Assembly: GCF_001591385.1 (NCBI RefSeq)
Contig: NZ_BCUU01000006.1
Location: forward strand, 30,894 to 94,893
DNA length: 64,000 nt
DNA from: Variovorax soli NBRC 106424
Lineage (GTDB): Bacteria > Pseudomonadota > Gammaproteobacteria > Burkholderiales > Burkholderiaceae_C
Reading direction: 5' to 3'
Of the stretch, positions 1 through 7,183 are shown one piece after another. Both the position numbers and the translations under genes were made by a program. Numbering within the stretch: the first letter of the stretch is position 1; each line of letters starts with the position of its first letter. A model generated the notes under the pieces. It was not told the DNA's origin. It saw only the letters and a list, made by a program, of their open reading frames with translations, and ran no database searches.

Positions 1-1
1 G

Positions 2-712
2 GGCGTGGACGCGGGCAAGATCAAGGCGAACCCGTGGTTCGGGCTCAAGGTCGATACCTCCGACTCTGTGGAGCGCCAGCCCTGGCGGCTGGAGGACCTG
101 AAAAAGCTTGCCCAGGCCAACGAGAAGCGCACGGACACCCACGCGGAGCACAATCGATGGCTATTCCCGATCCTGCTGCATACCGGTTGCCGTATTGGCG
201 AGGTCGCCCAGCTTGAGCTGGCGGACATTGCGGTCATTGACGGACACTGGGCCATTGAGATTCACGCTCGAAAGACCGAGGGCCACCACAAGCGCACAGT
301 GAAGACCAGGGCCGGTAATCGAATGGTTCCCGTCCACCCTGCCCTAGTCGCCCTGGGGTTCCTAGAGCACGTCCAAGCCCTCAAGGACGCCGGGGAGCGC
401 TTCCTGTTCCCCGCGTTCATCCAGAAGGGCAAGCGCCGGCCTGGCGATCTAGCGGGCATCGACTTTGCCGAGCTTCGCCAAGCGGCGGGCGTTCCTATCG
501 AGGAGTTCTGGACGGCGCACTCGATCCGCCACAACGTCCGCTCCGCCATGGTGGCCGCCAACATCAACGAGACGCAAATTGACCTCACCATCGGGCACGA
601 AAACGGCAAGGTGCAAGGGCGCTACAGCCACGCCATGATGCCGGGGCTAGTCCGAGCTATCGAGGCGCTCGATTGGTCGGCAGTGGGCTACCCCTTCACG
701 AGAGCCGTTTAG
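2..712 (+). CDS. Tyrosine-family site-specific integrase, C-terminal part (cut by window start)
   Basis: Catalytic domain of a phage/ICE-type tyrosine recombinase that would integrate and excise the element filling the first 14.6 kb. Counting from the GTG at position 5, the catalytic pattern is complete: Arg63 in HTGCRIGE, a Lys near 100, His172 and Arg175 in HSIRH, His198 in IGHE and nucleophile Tyr207 in RYSH. The frame is open to the window edge, so the core-binding N-terminal domain lies upstream. Its last 41 bases recur at 1329-1369, suggesting its original C-terminus was replaced when the following segment was inserted. The stop overlaps the end of the convergent membrane gene by four bases. 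Confidence 0.93.
   Translation, partial: GVDAGKIKANPWFGLKVDTSDSVERQPWRLEDLKKLAQANEKRTDTHAEHNRWLFPILLHTGCRIGEVAQLELADIAVIDGHWAIEIHARKTEGHHKRTVKTRAGNRMVPVHPALVALGFLEHVQALKDAGERFLFPAFIQKGKRRPGDLAGIDFAELRQAAGVPIEEFWTAHSIRHNVRSAMVAANINETQIDLTIGHENGKVQGRYSHAMMPGLVRAIEALDWSAVGYPFTRAV
650..690 (+). repeat. Integrase 3'-end repeat, copy 1
   Basis: This 41-base stretch encodes the integrase C-terminus VRAIEALDWSAVG. It matches 1329-1369 at 36 of 41 positions, with a 16-base identical core (670-685 versus 1349-1364). The two copies flank the reverse-strand membrane-protein gene. Confidence 0.85.
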
Positions 713-1281
713 CCTTTGGCGCCTATCCCGGGATCGTTCTGGGCGTCCTGCGCTGGCGGCTGGGGGCCCAGTGCCTGCTCCTCGGCTTCCAGCAATTTCG
801 CCTCGGTCCGCATCGCGATGGTGCGGTACACGGAATTGAGGACGTTGAGCCTCGCGAGCACTCTGTCCATAGCCGCAATGGAACTCGCAATGATCCCCGC
901 CATACTGAGCCACATGGCGGACACTATGAGCCACTTGATCGATATGCCCTCGTCTATGGCAGCCGAGGTCAATCTCGCCGCAGACGGCGCTAGGGTGAAA
1001 AGCATGAAGATAAGGGCGCACGTGATAGCCATCAGGAACATCACGAGCATGTAGCCTGTGTATATCGGGATCAACTCCGGCGACCGGAGAAGAAGCGCTT
1101 TGTCGAAGTCATGTTGCTCCCTACGCGCCTTTGTCCTATTGCCGGCCCAGGTCGCAAGGAATCGCGGCACGGCCGCCAGGCGCCCGTACATCCACTGGCT
1201 CGCGAAGTTGACCAAGATGCCAACGATGACCGAACCAAACCAAAAGCCCGGCGTAGACAAAAGCTTCAGTGTCTCTTCCAT
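709..1281 (-). CDS. Hypothetical three-helix membrane protein
   Basis: A 190-residue protein with three clear hydrophobic segments (about residues 11-33, 73-97 and 113-137), a charged cytoplasmic-looking loop between the first two, and a helical tail ending in a Pro/Gln-rich stretch. No enzyme motif is visible and I do not recognise the family. It lies tail to tail with the integrase and sits between two copies of the integrase 3' end, so it looks like cargo acquired after the integrase. Reverse orientation relative to the phage-like genes fits a moron-type gene with its own promoter. Function unknown. Confidence 0.75.
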   Translation of the reverse strand: MEETLKLLSTPGFWFGSVIVGILVNFASQWMYGRLAAVPRFLATWAGNRTKARREQHDFDKALLLRSPELIPIYTGYMLVMFLMAITCALIFMLFTLAPSAARLTSAAIDEGISIKWLIVSAMWLSMAGIIASSIAAMDRVLARLNVLNSVYRTIAMRTEAKLLEAEEQALGPQPPAQDAQNDPGIGAKG

Positions 1282-1328
1282 TTCCCCGTCCTCTTCTCAA
1301 ACTATGAGCCGATGTTAGACGGGGCTGG

Positions 1329-1369
1329 GTCCGCGCCATCGAAGCGCGCGATTGGTCGGCAGTGAGCTA
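1329..1369 (+). repeat. Integrase 3'-end repeat, copy 2 (orphan integrase C-terminus)
   Basis: The frame from 1326 to the TAA at 1368-1370 reads WVRAIEARDWSAVS, close to the C-terminus of the integrase ending at 712 but stopping earlier. There is no open frame upstream of it, so it is a relic, probably the original end of an integrase gene displaced by the 713-1325 segment. Confidence 0.8.
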
Positions 1370-1526
1370 ACCCGATCAAGCGGCCCCTGCATCGGCGTGA
1401 CGCCCAGCGCGTGAAGTAGTCCCCCTCCGCGCCCTCTTCGTGTCGTCCCCACAACGGATGACCGTCTCGCGCCGCTGTTCGCGTTAGCCTCAGAGCTCCC
1501 CAACAACAGTTCGAAGCCACCCCGAT

Positions 1527-2123
1527 ATGCGCCGCATCCTGATCGCTTTTGTTGCCCTTGTCCTCGCAGCCTGCTCCACCAGCTACTCGACGCTGAAGGC
1601 CGAGAACTCGGCGACCCAAGTCCTGTACGAAATCCCCGAGCAGCAAGCGTTTCAGATCGCGTTCTCTTCGCTGGGGCGCCTCCTGCCTGGCTATGAAATC
1701 ACCGACATTGACGGGCCGCTCAAGGGCTACACCGCGACCTTCCGATTCGTCCTCGACACGTACACCCAACAGGTCATGGTCGTCCCGGCGACCGGCAAGG
1801 CCAGCGACGGGCGCAACATCCGGGGCTACTACTTCGAGGTCTCGGGTCGCGGCACATCCGGCCAGGGCGTCGCCAAGAACGGCCAGTTGTTCGATATGGT
1901 GGCCGAGGCCGCAAAGGCGACCGGCAAAGGCGTTGCGGTTTCCGGAGTCGCAAACAGCTCGTACACGGGCGCCCAATGGAAGCAGGGCCAAGCAGGACAG
2001 AAGTCCAGCGGCAGCAACGAAGCCATGGACCAGCTAGAACGCCTCAAGTCCCTCCGCGATGGCGGCGCGATTACCGCCGACGAGTACGAGAAGAAAAAGA
2101 AGGAGCTGCTCGACCGCATTTGA
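1527..2123 (+). CDS. Lipoprotein with C-terminal SHOCT-type domain
   Basis: A 198-residue secreted protein. The N-terminus MRRILIAFVALVLAAC is a lipoprotein signal with lipobox Cys16. The middle is a beta-rich region of unknown family (about 25-120). The last 33 residues, around LERLKSLRDGGAITADEYE, match the short SHOCT oligomerisation-type domain, which often ends bacterial and phage membrane proteins. It should be anchored in a membrane facing the periplasm. It stands alone between the orphan integrase tail and the paralogue pair downstream. Role unknown; cargo or superinfection-related function is speculation. Confidence 0.8.
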   Translation: MRRILIAFVALVLAACSTSYSTLKAENSATQVLYEIPEQQAFQIAFSSLGRLLPGYEITDIDGPLKGYTATFRFVLDTYTQQVMVVPATGKASDGRNIRGYYFEVSGRGTSGQGVAKNGQLFDMVAEAAKATGKGVAVSGVANSSYTGAQWKQGQAGQKSSGSNEAMDQLERLKSLRDGGAITADEYEKKKKELLDRI

Positions 2124-2326
2124 GCCCGCTTGGGGCGCAGGGGTGTCGCAGGCGGACGACACGTTGACGCCCCGCAGTGGACACAGGGCGCCGGGCCCTT
2201 GCCTCGTTCCCGCTCTGTCGCTCTGTCAGCGACCAACGGACTAGTGCCCCTCTGCGCATTGCGGGCCGCGTGACATCTTTGCGCGAGTGCGCTGTAGTTC
2301 CGGGGTTGTCACTTCCACCCGGAGCC

Positions 2327-2734
2327 ATGCCCCAAGGAACACCGTTCACGCACACGCAACAGGTCCTCCTCGACCGGATGCGAAAAGCCCTGGACCGACA
2401 GTCACCAAGATCAATTTCAGTGGACTACGGGGCAACCGAAGACCGCCTGATCTTCCCCGCAACGCTGTGCGCCGCAGAAGTGACCGGAGGGACCAAGGAG
2501 CCGCTGGTGTCGATCCTGACCGGGCCAGCTATCGGCGGGGACGGCTACGCGGTCTTGGCTGCAGACGGGGCCACTTTGGCCAATCGAGTTAGTTTTGTTC
2601 TCGCCGCAGAAGTGGCCCGGGCCGCCGCGTGGCGCGTCCGCGACATGGGCTTATCAGGCTTGACATTCGAGTGTTCGCCCCTCGGGGAAATTCAATTGCG
2701 ACGTAAGCCCCTGCCGCGAAACAACAAGGCGTAA
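2327..2734 (+). CDS. Hypothetical protein, paralogue A1 of the tandem pair
   Basis: A 135-residue soluble protein, family not recognised. I chose the ATG at 2327 rather than an earlier start at 2177 because from there it aligns end to end with the next gene: FTHTQQ/FTASHR near the start, then VDYGATEDR/VEYGATDDD, then PLVSIL(T/A)GP, then LAADGATLA/MAADGSSLA. An AG-rich stretch precedes this ATG. The shared core suggests a small alpha/beta fold. Tandem duplication followed by divergence is the likely history. Confidence 0.65.
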   Translation: MPQGTPFTHTQQVLLDRMRKALDRQSPRSISVDYGATEDRLIFPATLCAAEVTGGTKEPLVSILTGPAIGGDGYAVLAADGATLANRVSFVLAAEVARAAAWRVRDMGLSGLTFECSPLGEIQLRRKPLPRNNKA

Positions 2735-2863
2735 GTGACTTACGTTCGAACTGCTGAGAGTGATTCGCGCTGAAGACCCTCAACTAGGTGAGTCGTGCTA
2801 CGACAACGCGCGAACGTTGTCGCAAATTGAAGGCCTCGCACAACTCCATAGGACTTACCGGCC

Positions 2864-3229
2864 ATGCAACCACATACGACCTTCACCGCATCCCATCGCG
2901 CAGCTATCGCCGCCCTTTGCTGCGACCTCACCCGACGCCTGCAGCATCCCGTGACCGTCGAGTACGGCGCCACTGATGACGACCGTTTCCACGATGCCGC
3001 CTTGTGCGTCGAGGAGCTTCCAGTGGGCTCCTGGGGCTCACCCGGCCCTCTGGTGTCCATCCTCGCCGGCCCAGGGATCGGGGGCGGCCTGGCAGTCATG
3101 GCGGCCGATGGTTCCTCCTTGGCCGATGGCGTTGACCTCGGACACGCCGTCCAGGCCGCTCGGGCCGCCGCGTTGCAGCAGTTCCGCAGCGTCACCGATG
3201 GCGCCCTCCAGTTTTCCGGGGCCGCCTGA
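2864..3229 (+). CDS. Hypothetical protein, paralogue A2 of the tandem pair
   Basis: A 121-residue protein clearly related to the gene ending at 2734 (VEYGAT, PLVSILAGP, AADGSSLAD). Its stop overlaps the start of the next gene as TGATG, so the two are probably translationally coupled. Its C-terminal segment LQQFRSVTDGALQFS reappears in a relic at 4849-4983. Function unknown. Confidence 0.7.
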   Translation: MQPHTTFTASHRAAIAALCCDLTRRLQHPVTVEYGATDDDRFHDAALCVEELPVGSWGSPGPLVSILAGPGIGGGLAVMAADGSSLADGVDLGHAVQAARAAALQQFRSVTDGALQFSGAA

Positions 3230-3558
3230 TGACAGCACAGACCTTCACCGCAACCGACGCCATCAACCATCCCGCGATCCGCGTAGCGATCTTGGCCGGC
3301 CAGAAGGTCGCGGAGGCCACGGGGAACAGGCCCGAGCCCGCAGCGCTGATCAAACTGGTGAACGCGGCCCTGCCAGTGGTCGCCATGATCGAGGAAGCGC
3401 ATAGACCCCAGGGGACCGAGGATGACCCCGAGGGCGCTGGGTGGACCGAGCGGGTCTTGGTAGCGATGCTTTCCGGGGCGCTGGTAGCTGCAGGGGACCA
3501 CCCTGGGCAGCTGAATCCCCCCGGCACAAGCGCCCGCCGTGCTGCGCGAGCACATTAA
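3229..3558 (+). CDS. Hypothetical protein coupled to paralogue A2
   Basis: A 109-residue mostly helical protein beginning at the ATG that overlaps the upstream stop (TGATG). Its middle segment EDDPEGAGWTERVLVAMLSG is duplicated, with few changes, in the relic at 4849-4983. It overlaps the next small reading frame by 20 bases. No known domain is recognised. Confidence 0.65.
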   Translation: MTAQTFTATDAINHPAIRVAILAGQKVAEATGNRPEPAALIKLVNAALPVVAMIEEAHRPQGTEDDPEGAGWTERVLVAMLSGALVAAGDHPGQLNPPGTSARRAARAH

Positions 3559-3760
3559 AGACCTCCGAGCCGCGTGCATTCACGAGCACGAGCACACGAC
3601 TGTGGCGTTTCACTTTGGCGTCCCGGGCCGCGCGGTAATCAAGCGAAGCCCTACAGCCGAATGCCTAGCACTGCCCCGCAAGTTGTGGCCCTCCATCGTC
3701 GCTGCGGCGGACTGTGAGGAGCGCGGCTACCGCCCCGAATACTTAGGACCCTGCGAATAG
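3539..3760 (+). CDS. Small hypothetical protein
   Basis: A 73-residue reading frame with a GTG start, overlapping the previous gene by 20 bases and followed by a strong intrinsic terminator at 3789-3813, as expected for the last gene of an operon. It contains a His-rich stretch (HEHEHTTVAFHFG). No family recognised. Confidence 0.5.
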   Translation: MLREHIKDLRAACIHEHEHTTVAFHFGVPGRAVIKRSPTAECLALPRKLWPSIVAAADCEERGYRPEYLGPCE

Positions 3761-3788
3761 GTTCCCCTCCGCTGTCTCCCCTCCCTGT

Positions 3789-3813
3789 CCGGCCTTTGTG
3801 CCGGACTTTTCGC
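3789..3813 (+). terminator. Intrinsic terminator closing the 2327-3760 gene group
   Basis: A 7-bp stem GTCCGGC/GCCGGAC with a 6-base loop, followed by TTTTCGCTTTT. Confidence 0.85.
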
Positions 3814-3855
3814 TTTTCGGATAGTCTCCGCTGATTTAGCTCCGGACCGTCAAGA

Positions 3856-4239
3856 ATGAAAAAGTGCCTACTCACCGTGGCCGCAGCGGGGGCCAGCGTG
3901 TGCTGCTTTGCCGCTGCGCCTGTTCAACCGGAGCCTACTTTCGCGATCAGTGGGGCGGGGTCTCGTCCATGCAGCGCATGGCTTGAGGCGCGAGGAAAGC
4001 GGGCCAGTCGGGACCCCGTTGCAATCATTGATGAGTCAATGATGGTGAGCTGGATTCAGGGCTTCTTCAACGGGATGAATGTCATGCGAGCCAGCAGCGG
4101 CAAGTTGGCCGTTGAACCCCCGAATGGGCAGGCCATGAACGAATTCATCGACCGCTATTGCAGCGGCAAGCCCAAGAGCAGCATCCTAGATGCCAGCATC
4201 GAGCTATATGTCTCCACGGAGCGAAAAACAGGCCGATAA
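3856..4239 (+). CDS. Exported small protein, Rap1a/HdeA-like pattern
   Basis: A 127-residue protein with a Sec signal peptide (KK then a hydrophobic run to about residue 20, cleavage near FAAA). The mature part has a Cys near CSAWLEARG, the central SWIQGFFNGMN, and a second Cys in DRYCSGKP. That spacing of Cys, WxxG.xNG and Cys resembles small periplasmic Rap1a/Tai-immunity or HdeA-like proteins with one disulfide; the match is by eye and weak. It follows a terminator, so it has its own promoter. Role in the element unknown. Confidence 0.7.
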   Translation: MKKCLLTVAAAGASVCCFAAAPVQPEPTFAISGAGSRPCSAWLEARGKRASRDPVAIIDESMMVSWIQGFFNGMNVMRASSGKLAVEPPNGQAMNEFIDRYCSGKPKSSILDASIELYVSTERKTGR

Positions 4240-4260
4240 CTCGCCCCGCCGGGGCGTACC

Positions 4261-4437
4261 ATGCGCCCCATGTGGACCTGCCGCACCTGTGGCCTCTCGA
4301 TGATCTTCCGCGCTGCCCAGCCGGAGGTAGACGAGGACGGCCCCTACTTCCTGTGTGTCGGGTGCGGCGCCAGGAATGCGCTGGTGAACATTGCGGGCCA
4401 CTTGGGTAAGACAGTTCTGAAGCAGCCGGAGGAGTGA
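4261..4437 (+). CDS. Small zinc-ribbon protein
   Basis: A 58-residue frame (MRPMWTCRTCG...) with two knuckles, CRTC near the N-terminus and CVGC about 25 residues later, the layout of a small zinc ribbon. It starts 22 bases after the previous stop and is followed by a convergent gene. Small Zn-ribbon proteins are common phage transcription or DNA-binding accessories; the specific role is unknown. Confidence 0.65.
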   Translation: MRPMWTCRTCGLSMIFRAAQPEVDEDGPYFLCVGCGARNALVNIAGHLGKTVLKQPEE

Positions 4438-4458
4438 CCGTGGGCGCGGCCAAGTGCC

Positions 4459-4656
4459 CTATACGGCCCAAATCGGCCGTACTCCTTCTCGCAGCAGCAT
4501 GGCTGCATGAAACGCGCCCGTAGCGTGTATCAGAAGGCCCGTTCCGTCCTCGTCTCGCTCCGCCTCGCACGATGCTCCCGACCTTTCCGCCTCTTCTTGA
4601 ACAAGCGCGGCCAGGTCCGTTTGTGTCGGATCAAAGTGGTAGTACAGCTTCTGCAT
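4459..4656 (-). CDS. Small hypothetical protein
   Basis: A 65-residue acidic reading frame on the reverse strand (MQKLYYHFDPTQTDLA...), with good codon character and no other credible gene on the opposite strand. It is convergent with the zinc-ribbon gene. Family not recognised. Confidence 0.5.
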   Translation of the reverse strand: MQKLYYHFDPTQTDLAALVQEEAERSGASCEAERDEDGTGLLIHATGAFHAAMLLREGVRPIWAV

Positions 4657-4848
4657 GCGCTCGCATTCTGGCCTTCATCGCGCGGCCCCGCGAAGTTAGC
4701 AGACCAACTGATTGCAAATCCGTCGAGAGGAGTCAGGTGGTTCTCGCGAGTAATCCCTCCCAAGGCGACGGCTCTAACGCCGCAGCCCTCGTGCTTCTAT
4801 CGCACGGATTTGTTTTCGATCTCGTAGCCGCCCGCGTGCCGGGTCGCG

Positions 4849-4983
4849 CTGCAGCAGTTCCGCAGCGTGACCGATGGCGCCATCCAGTTTTCCGAGGATG
4901 ACCCCGAGGGCGCCGGGTGGACTGAGCGTGTCCTTGTGGCAATGTTGGCGGGGATGCTCGTGGCCGCCGAGTCGCCCCGCTGA
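4849..4983 (+). pseudogene. Mosaic relic of the 2864 and 3229 genes
   Basis: The frame reads LQQFRSVTDGAIQFS and then directly EDDPEGAGWTERVLVAMLAG, ending at TGA 4981-4983. The first part copies the C-terminus of the gene at 2864-3229, the second the middle of the gene at 3229-3558. An in-frame TAG at 4825 and the absence of a start codon mean it is not an intact gene. It is a fused, truncated duplicate about 1.6 kb from its sources, and the only recognisable content of the 4657-5029 gap. Confidence 0.8.
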
Positions 4984-5029
4984 ACCTCTCGCCCTTCTGC
5001 CGTATCTCGCTTTCGGCCTGGCGAAGCAG

Positions 5030-5968
5030 CTACCCCGGGTCACCGGTCAATAGCGCCGCCCGCTTCGGCCCTGCCGCCCATTCGCGAAGCGCTTCCGCCG
5101 AACCTTGTAGGTGTGGCGGAAGCCACAGCGCAACGAGTTCTAAGTTGTCCGGTGACAGGAAGCGAAGGACAGAGGCGGCGGCCTCTTCTGCAGCTGCGAC
5201 CTCGGCATCCAGCTCCTCGAAGGGCTTGAGCAGCAGACGCAGCTTCGGCGTGGACAGCTGCTCGGGGTCGAGAGTCTCAAAGGATCGAAGGGCGTCAACG
5301 AAACGCTTTAGAAGCCGTCCGGTGAAGTCGAATCCGATCCACGGCATGGCTTCAAGAGTGCCGATGCTCTCGGTCGAGTACTTGGCACGCTCGCGGGACA
5401 GGCCCGGCGTCAGCGCCATCACGTTCTGAATCTCTTCTTCAGTCCGCTCCACCGAACGCGACACGACGAGTTCGCGACGAAGATGCGCGGCTTCTAGAGA
5501 AGTCAACAGCGCCGGCCCAAGCACCTTGACCATGCTGGACTCAACCTTCCGGACCCATTTGCCTCCGAACGCCCTGAACACAACATCCTTCAGCCTGTCT
5601 GCAATAGGGTCGGCCCCAGCTTGAAGGGAGCGGAAACGCGCGATCAAGTCGGCCCGCTGACGCCTGCGCTGGTATTCCGCGTGCACGGTCGAAAAGACCT
5701 CGTCGCCGAAGAAGCTCCGGCCGCAGTCCTTGCCCACGTTCGTCTCGACGCCATCCTCGGTGATCACCAAGAACCCGTTGTTGTGCGGCTGCCGGCACCC
5801 CTTCAATCCACAGGGGACCTCTCGTTGGAAGTGGTAGTCAGCTAGCACCGCCTTCAAGGCGTGCTGCTCATGATCCAGCGGGGCCACGAAGCCGGCTCGT
5901 GCCAGCAAGTCCTCGTAGGACTGCGGGCGATCCACCAGCGGCGCAAGAGGCTCTTGGGTGTCAATCAT
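5030..5968 (-). CDS. Hypothetical protein with N-terminal Cys/His cluster, under a LexA-like box
   Basis: A 312-residue protein. Near residues 50-90 it has CGLKGCRQPHNNGF and then GKDCGRSFFG, a Cys/His set that could bind zinc; the rest is helical and charged with no known motif. Its start codon lies three bases from a near-consensus LexA box (5972-5987), so it may be SOS-controlled. It reads away from the phage-like gene block, across a divergent AT-rich promoter region, the layout of a prophage early or lysogeny gene. Function unknown. Confidence 0.7.
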   Translation of the reverse strand: MIDTQEPLAPLVDRPQSYEDLLARAGFVAPLDHEQHALKAVLADYHFQREVPCGLKGCRQPHNNGFLVITEDGVETNVGKDCGRSFFGDEVFSTVHAEYQRRRQRADLIARFRSLQAGADPIADRLKDVVFRAFGGKWVRKVESSMVKVLGPALLTSLEAAHLRRELVVSRSVERTEEEIQNVMALTPGLSRERAKYSTESIGTLEAMPWIGFDFTGRLLKRFVDALRSFETLDPEQLSTPKLRLLLKPFEELDAEVAAAEEAAASVLRFLSPDNLELVALWLPPHLQGSAEALREWAAGPKRAALLTGDPG

Positions 5969-5971
5969 GAG

Positions 5972-5987
5972 CTGTCATTTTATACAG
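5972..5987 (-). promoter_or_regulatory. LexA (SOS) box
   Basis: CTGTCATTTTATACAG fits CTGT-N8-ACAG. On the reverse strand it reads TACTGTATAAAATGACAG and contains a TATAAA -10-like hexamer immediately before the gene starting at 5968. Confidence 0.7.
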
Positions 5988-6015
5988 TACCTCAAAAATG
6001 ACCACTTGGAGCTTT

Positions 6016-6032
6016 TAACTATTCATTAGTTA
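6016..6032. promoter_or_regulatory. Inverted-repeat operator in the divergent promoter region
   Basis: TAACTA-ttcat-TAGTTA is a perfect 6-bp inverted repeat with a 5-base spacer. It lies in the only strongly AT-rich stretch of the element (about 5985-6060), between the reverse gene at 5968 and the forward gene at 6139. It is a likely repressor site and promoter. Confidence 0.5.
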
Positions 6033-6138
6033 TCAATAATAGCCAAAATAAAACATACCCAGGGTAGAGACCCTATGGCCCGGCGCCCTCTTCCCGCGCC
6101 TTCGCGACGCCCCCGAGGCCCGAATAAAGACGCACAAG

Positions 6139-6411
6139 GTGAACACCCCATCGCCAAGCGACCTCACCACATGCAACACCATGACCTCACAGCACTACTG
6201 CAAGGTCTGCAAGACCATGCACCCTTCCACTGAGTTCTATCGGTACGGCGGAACCGGGCCCAGCGCCGACAGGCTACGCACGTACTGCAAGAACGCCCAG
6301 AACGAACTGAGCGCAGCGCACCGCGCCAAGCGCATCGGCAGGCCATACAAGCCCGGCCGGTTCCTCCACGTCACCAAGGGAACGCCAATGTTCTCGAACC
6401 TCATCAAGTGA
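6139..6411 (+). CDS. Small Cys-rich (zinc-finger type) protein
   Basis: A 90-residue protein with CKVC...TEFYRYG...LRTYCKNAQNE, a CxxC plus downstream Cys pattern also seen in the gene at 9665. It resembles the zinc-binding loop of HNH/endonuclease-VII-like proteins, but no catalytic HNH residues are visible. GTG at 6139 follows AAGG; an internal ATG at 6181 is an alternative. It is the first forward gene after the divergent promoter and is closed by a terminator at 6416. Confidence 0.6.
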   Translation: MNTPSPSDLTTCNTMTSQHYCKVCKTMHPSTEFYRYGGTGPSADRLRTYCKNAQNELSAAHRAKRIGRPYKPGRFLHVTKGTPMFSNLIK

Positions 6412-6415
6412 CGCC

Positions 6416-6443
6416 GGCCGCAACTACGCGGCCTCCCCTTTTT
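6416..6443 (+). terminator. Intrinsic terminator 1 of a tandem pair
   Basis: GGCCGC-aactac-GCGGCC followed by TCCCCTTTTT, directly after the Cys-rich gene. Confidence 0.75.
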
Positions 6444-6462
6444 GCTAGGCACTTCATTCCAC

Positions 6463-6492
6463 GCCCCAGCGCCGCTAGGTCCTGGGGCTTTT
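6463..6492 (+). terminator. Intrinsic terminator 2 of a tandem pair
   Basis: GCCCCAG/CTGGGGC stem followed by TTTTCTT, ending only 19 bases before the start of the next gene. No promoter is evident between it and that gene, so transcription of the 6512-11158 operon may depend on read-through. Confidence 0.75.
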
Positions 6493-6511
6493 CTTCGCTT
6501 TCACCGCACTC

Positions 6512-6694
6512 ATGGACGCACCCACACCCCCCAAGCCCGGCCGCTCAGTGGTCACCTTGCCATCCAGAACCGGCCAGAACGCCCTGCGCGTCACTGTCCC
6601 CTACCAACTCGATCCAACCAAGCCGGAAGAGGCCAAGGCAATCGCGCTCAAGCTTGCCGAAGACAACGGCATCGACGTTGAGGACTACCGATGA
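6512..6694 (+). CDS. Small hypothetical protein, first gene of the tail-like module
   Basis: A 60-residue frame (MDAPTPPKPGRSV...) ending with a 4-base ATGA overlap with the next gene, a sign of translational coupling. Its acidic helical C-terminus (PEEAKAIALKLAEDNG) is typical of small phage accessory proteins. Family not recognised. Confidence 0.6.
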   Translation: MDAPTPPKPGRSVVTLPSRTGQNALRVTVPYQLDPTKPEEAKAIALKLAEDNGIDVEDYR

Positions 6695-7002
6695 CAGCGG
6701 GGTTTCAGGTATTCAAACCTGACGGGGGCACCGCCTTTGATTCCGCCATGCGGGTCGGGCGATTCCTTGGCGTCGTCCAGCCGCCGCTGGGCACCAGCAC
6801 CTACTACGACGACCGACTGGCAGACGGAGGCATCCCTTTCGCCTTCGCTTGGCCCATCAGCAACTCCTACAGCCTGGGCGACATGCCCGCGCTGTCCTGG
6901 CCCGCCATCACTTTCTCGGGTAACGCAATGACAGTCACGCGCTCCAACCCGCGCAGCAACGTCGCAGCCGCCGGATTCACCGTGTACTTCGGTGTCAGGT
7001 GA
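6691..7002 (+). CDS. Phage tail-tip-like small protein
   Basis: A 103-residue, beta-rich and aromatic protein. It opens with GFQVFKPDGGTAFDS, the same motif that occurs in the larger protein at 7183 (GLRVWNESGGLIYDT). This G-[FL]-x-V-...-G-G-...-[FY]-D-[ST] motif is familiar from small tail-associated proteins of Burkholderiales phages (DUF6453-like). Coupled to the gene before by ATGA. Probably a virion tip or fibre component; exact role inferred. Confidence 0.55.
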   Translation: MTAGFQVFKPDGGTAFDSAMRVGRFLGVVQPPLGTSTYYDDRLADGGIPFAFAWPISNSYSLGDMPALSWPAITFSGNAMTVTRSNPRSNVAAAGFTVYFGVR

Positions 7003-7015
7003 CCCGCTCCATCCT

Positions 7016-7183
7016 ATGAACATCCTCATGCTCGCGGCTGTCGCCGCAGTCTTTATCGTGGTCGTCTCCAGCCTCGTGAAGGCGAAGGCGCCCCAATCCA
7101 CTCAACCCGCCCCCGTGCAGCCTCTGCCTCCGGGCCTCGTAGAGCAGGACGGCCAACTGGTCCCGGGAACACCGGGCGCCTGA
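7016..7183 (+). CDS. Single-span small membrane protein
   Basis: A 55-residue protein starting at the ATG at 7016: a hydrophobic helix at residues 3-22 (ILMLAAVAAVFIVVVSSLV) followed by a Pro-rich tail. Its TGA overlaps the next ATG (TGATG). Small one-helix proteins in tail modules can be spanin, holin or fibre chaperone accessories; nothing distinguishes these here. Confidence 0.6.
   Translation: MNILMLAAVAAVFIVVVSSLVKAKAPQSTQPAPVQPLPPGLVEQDGQLVPGTPGA

Noticed and set aside
4690..4765. tRNA-Cys-like stretch around GATTGCAAATCCGTC
   Set aside because: The anticodon arm looks right (TTGCAAA loop, four of five pairs), but no matching acceptor stem or canonical T-arm follows, so it does not fold as a tRNA.
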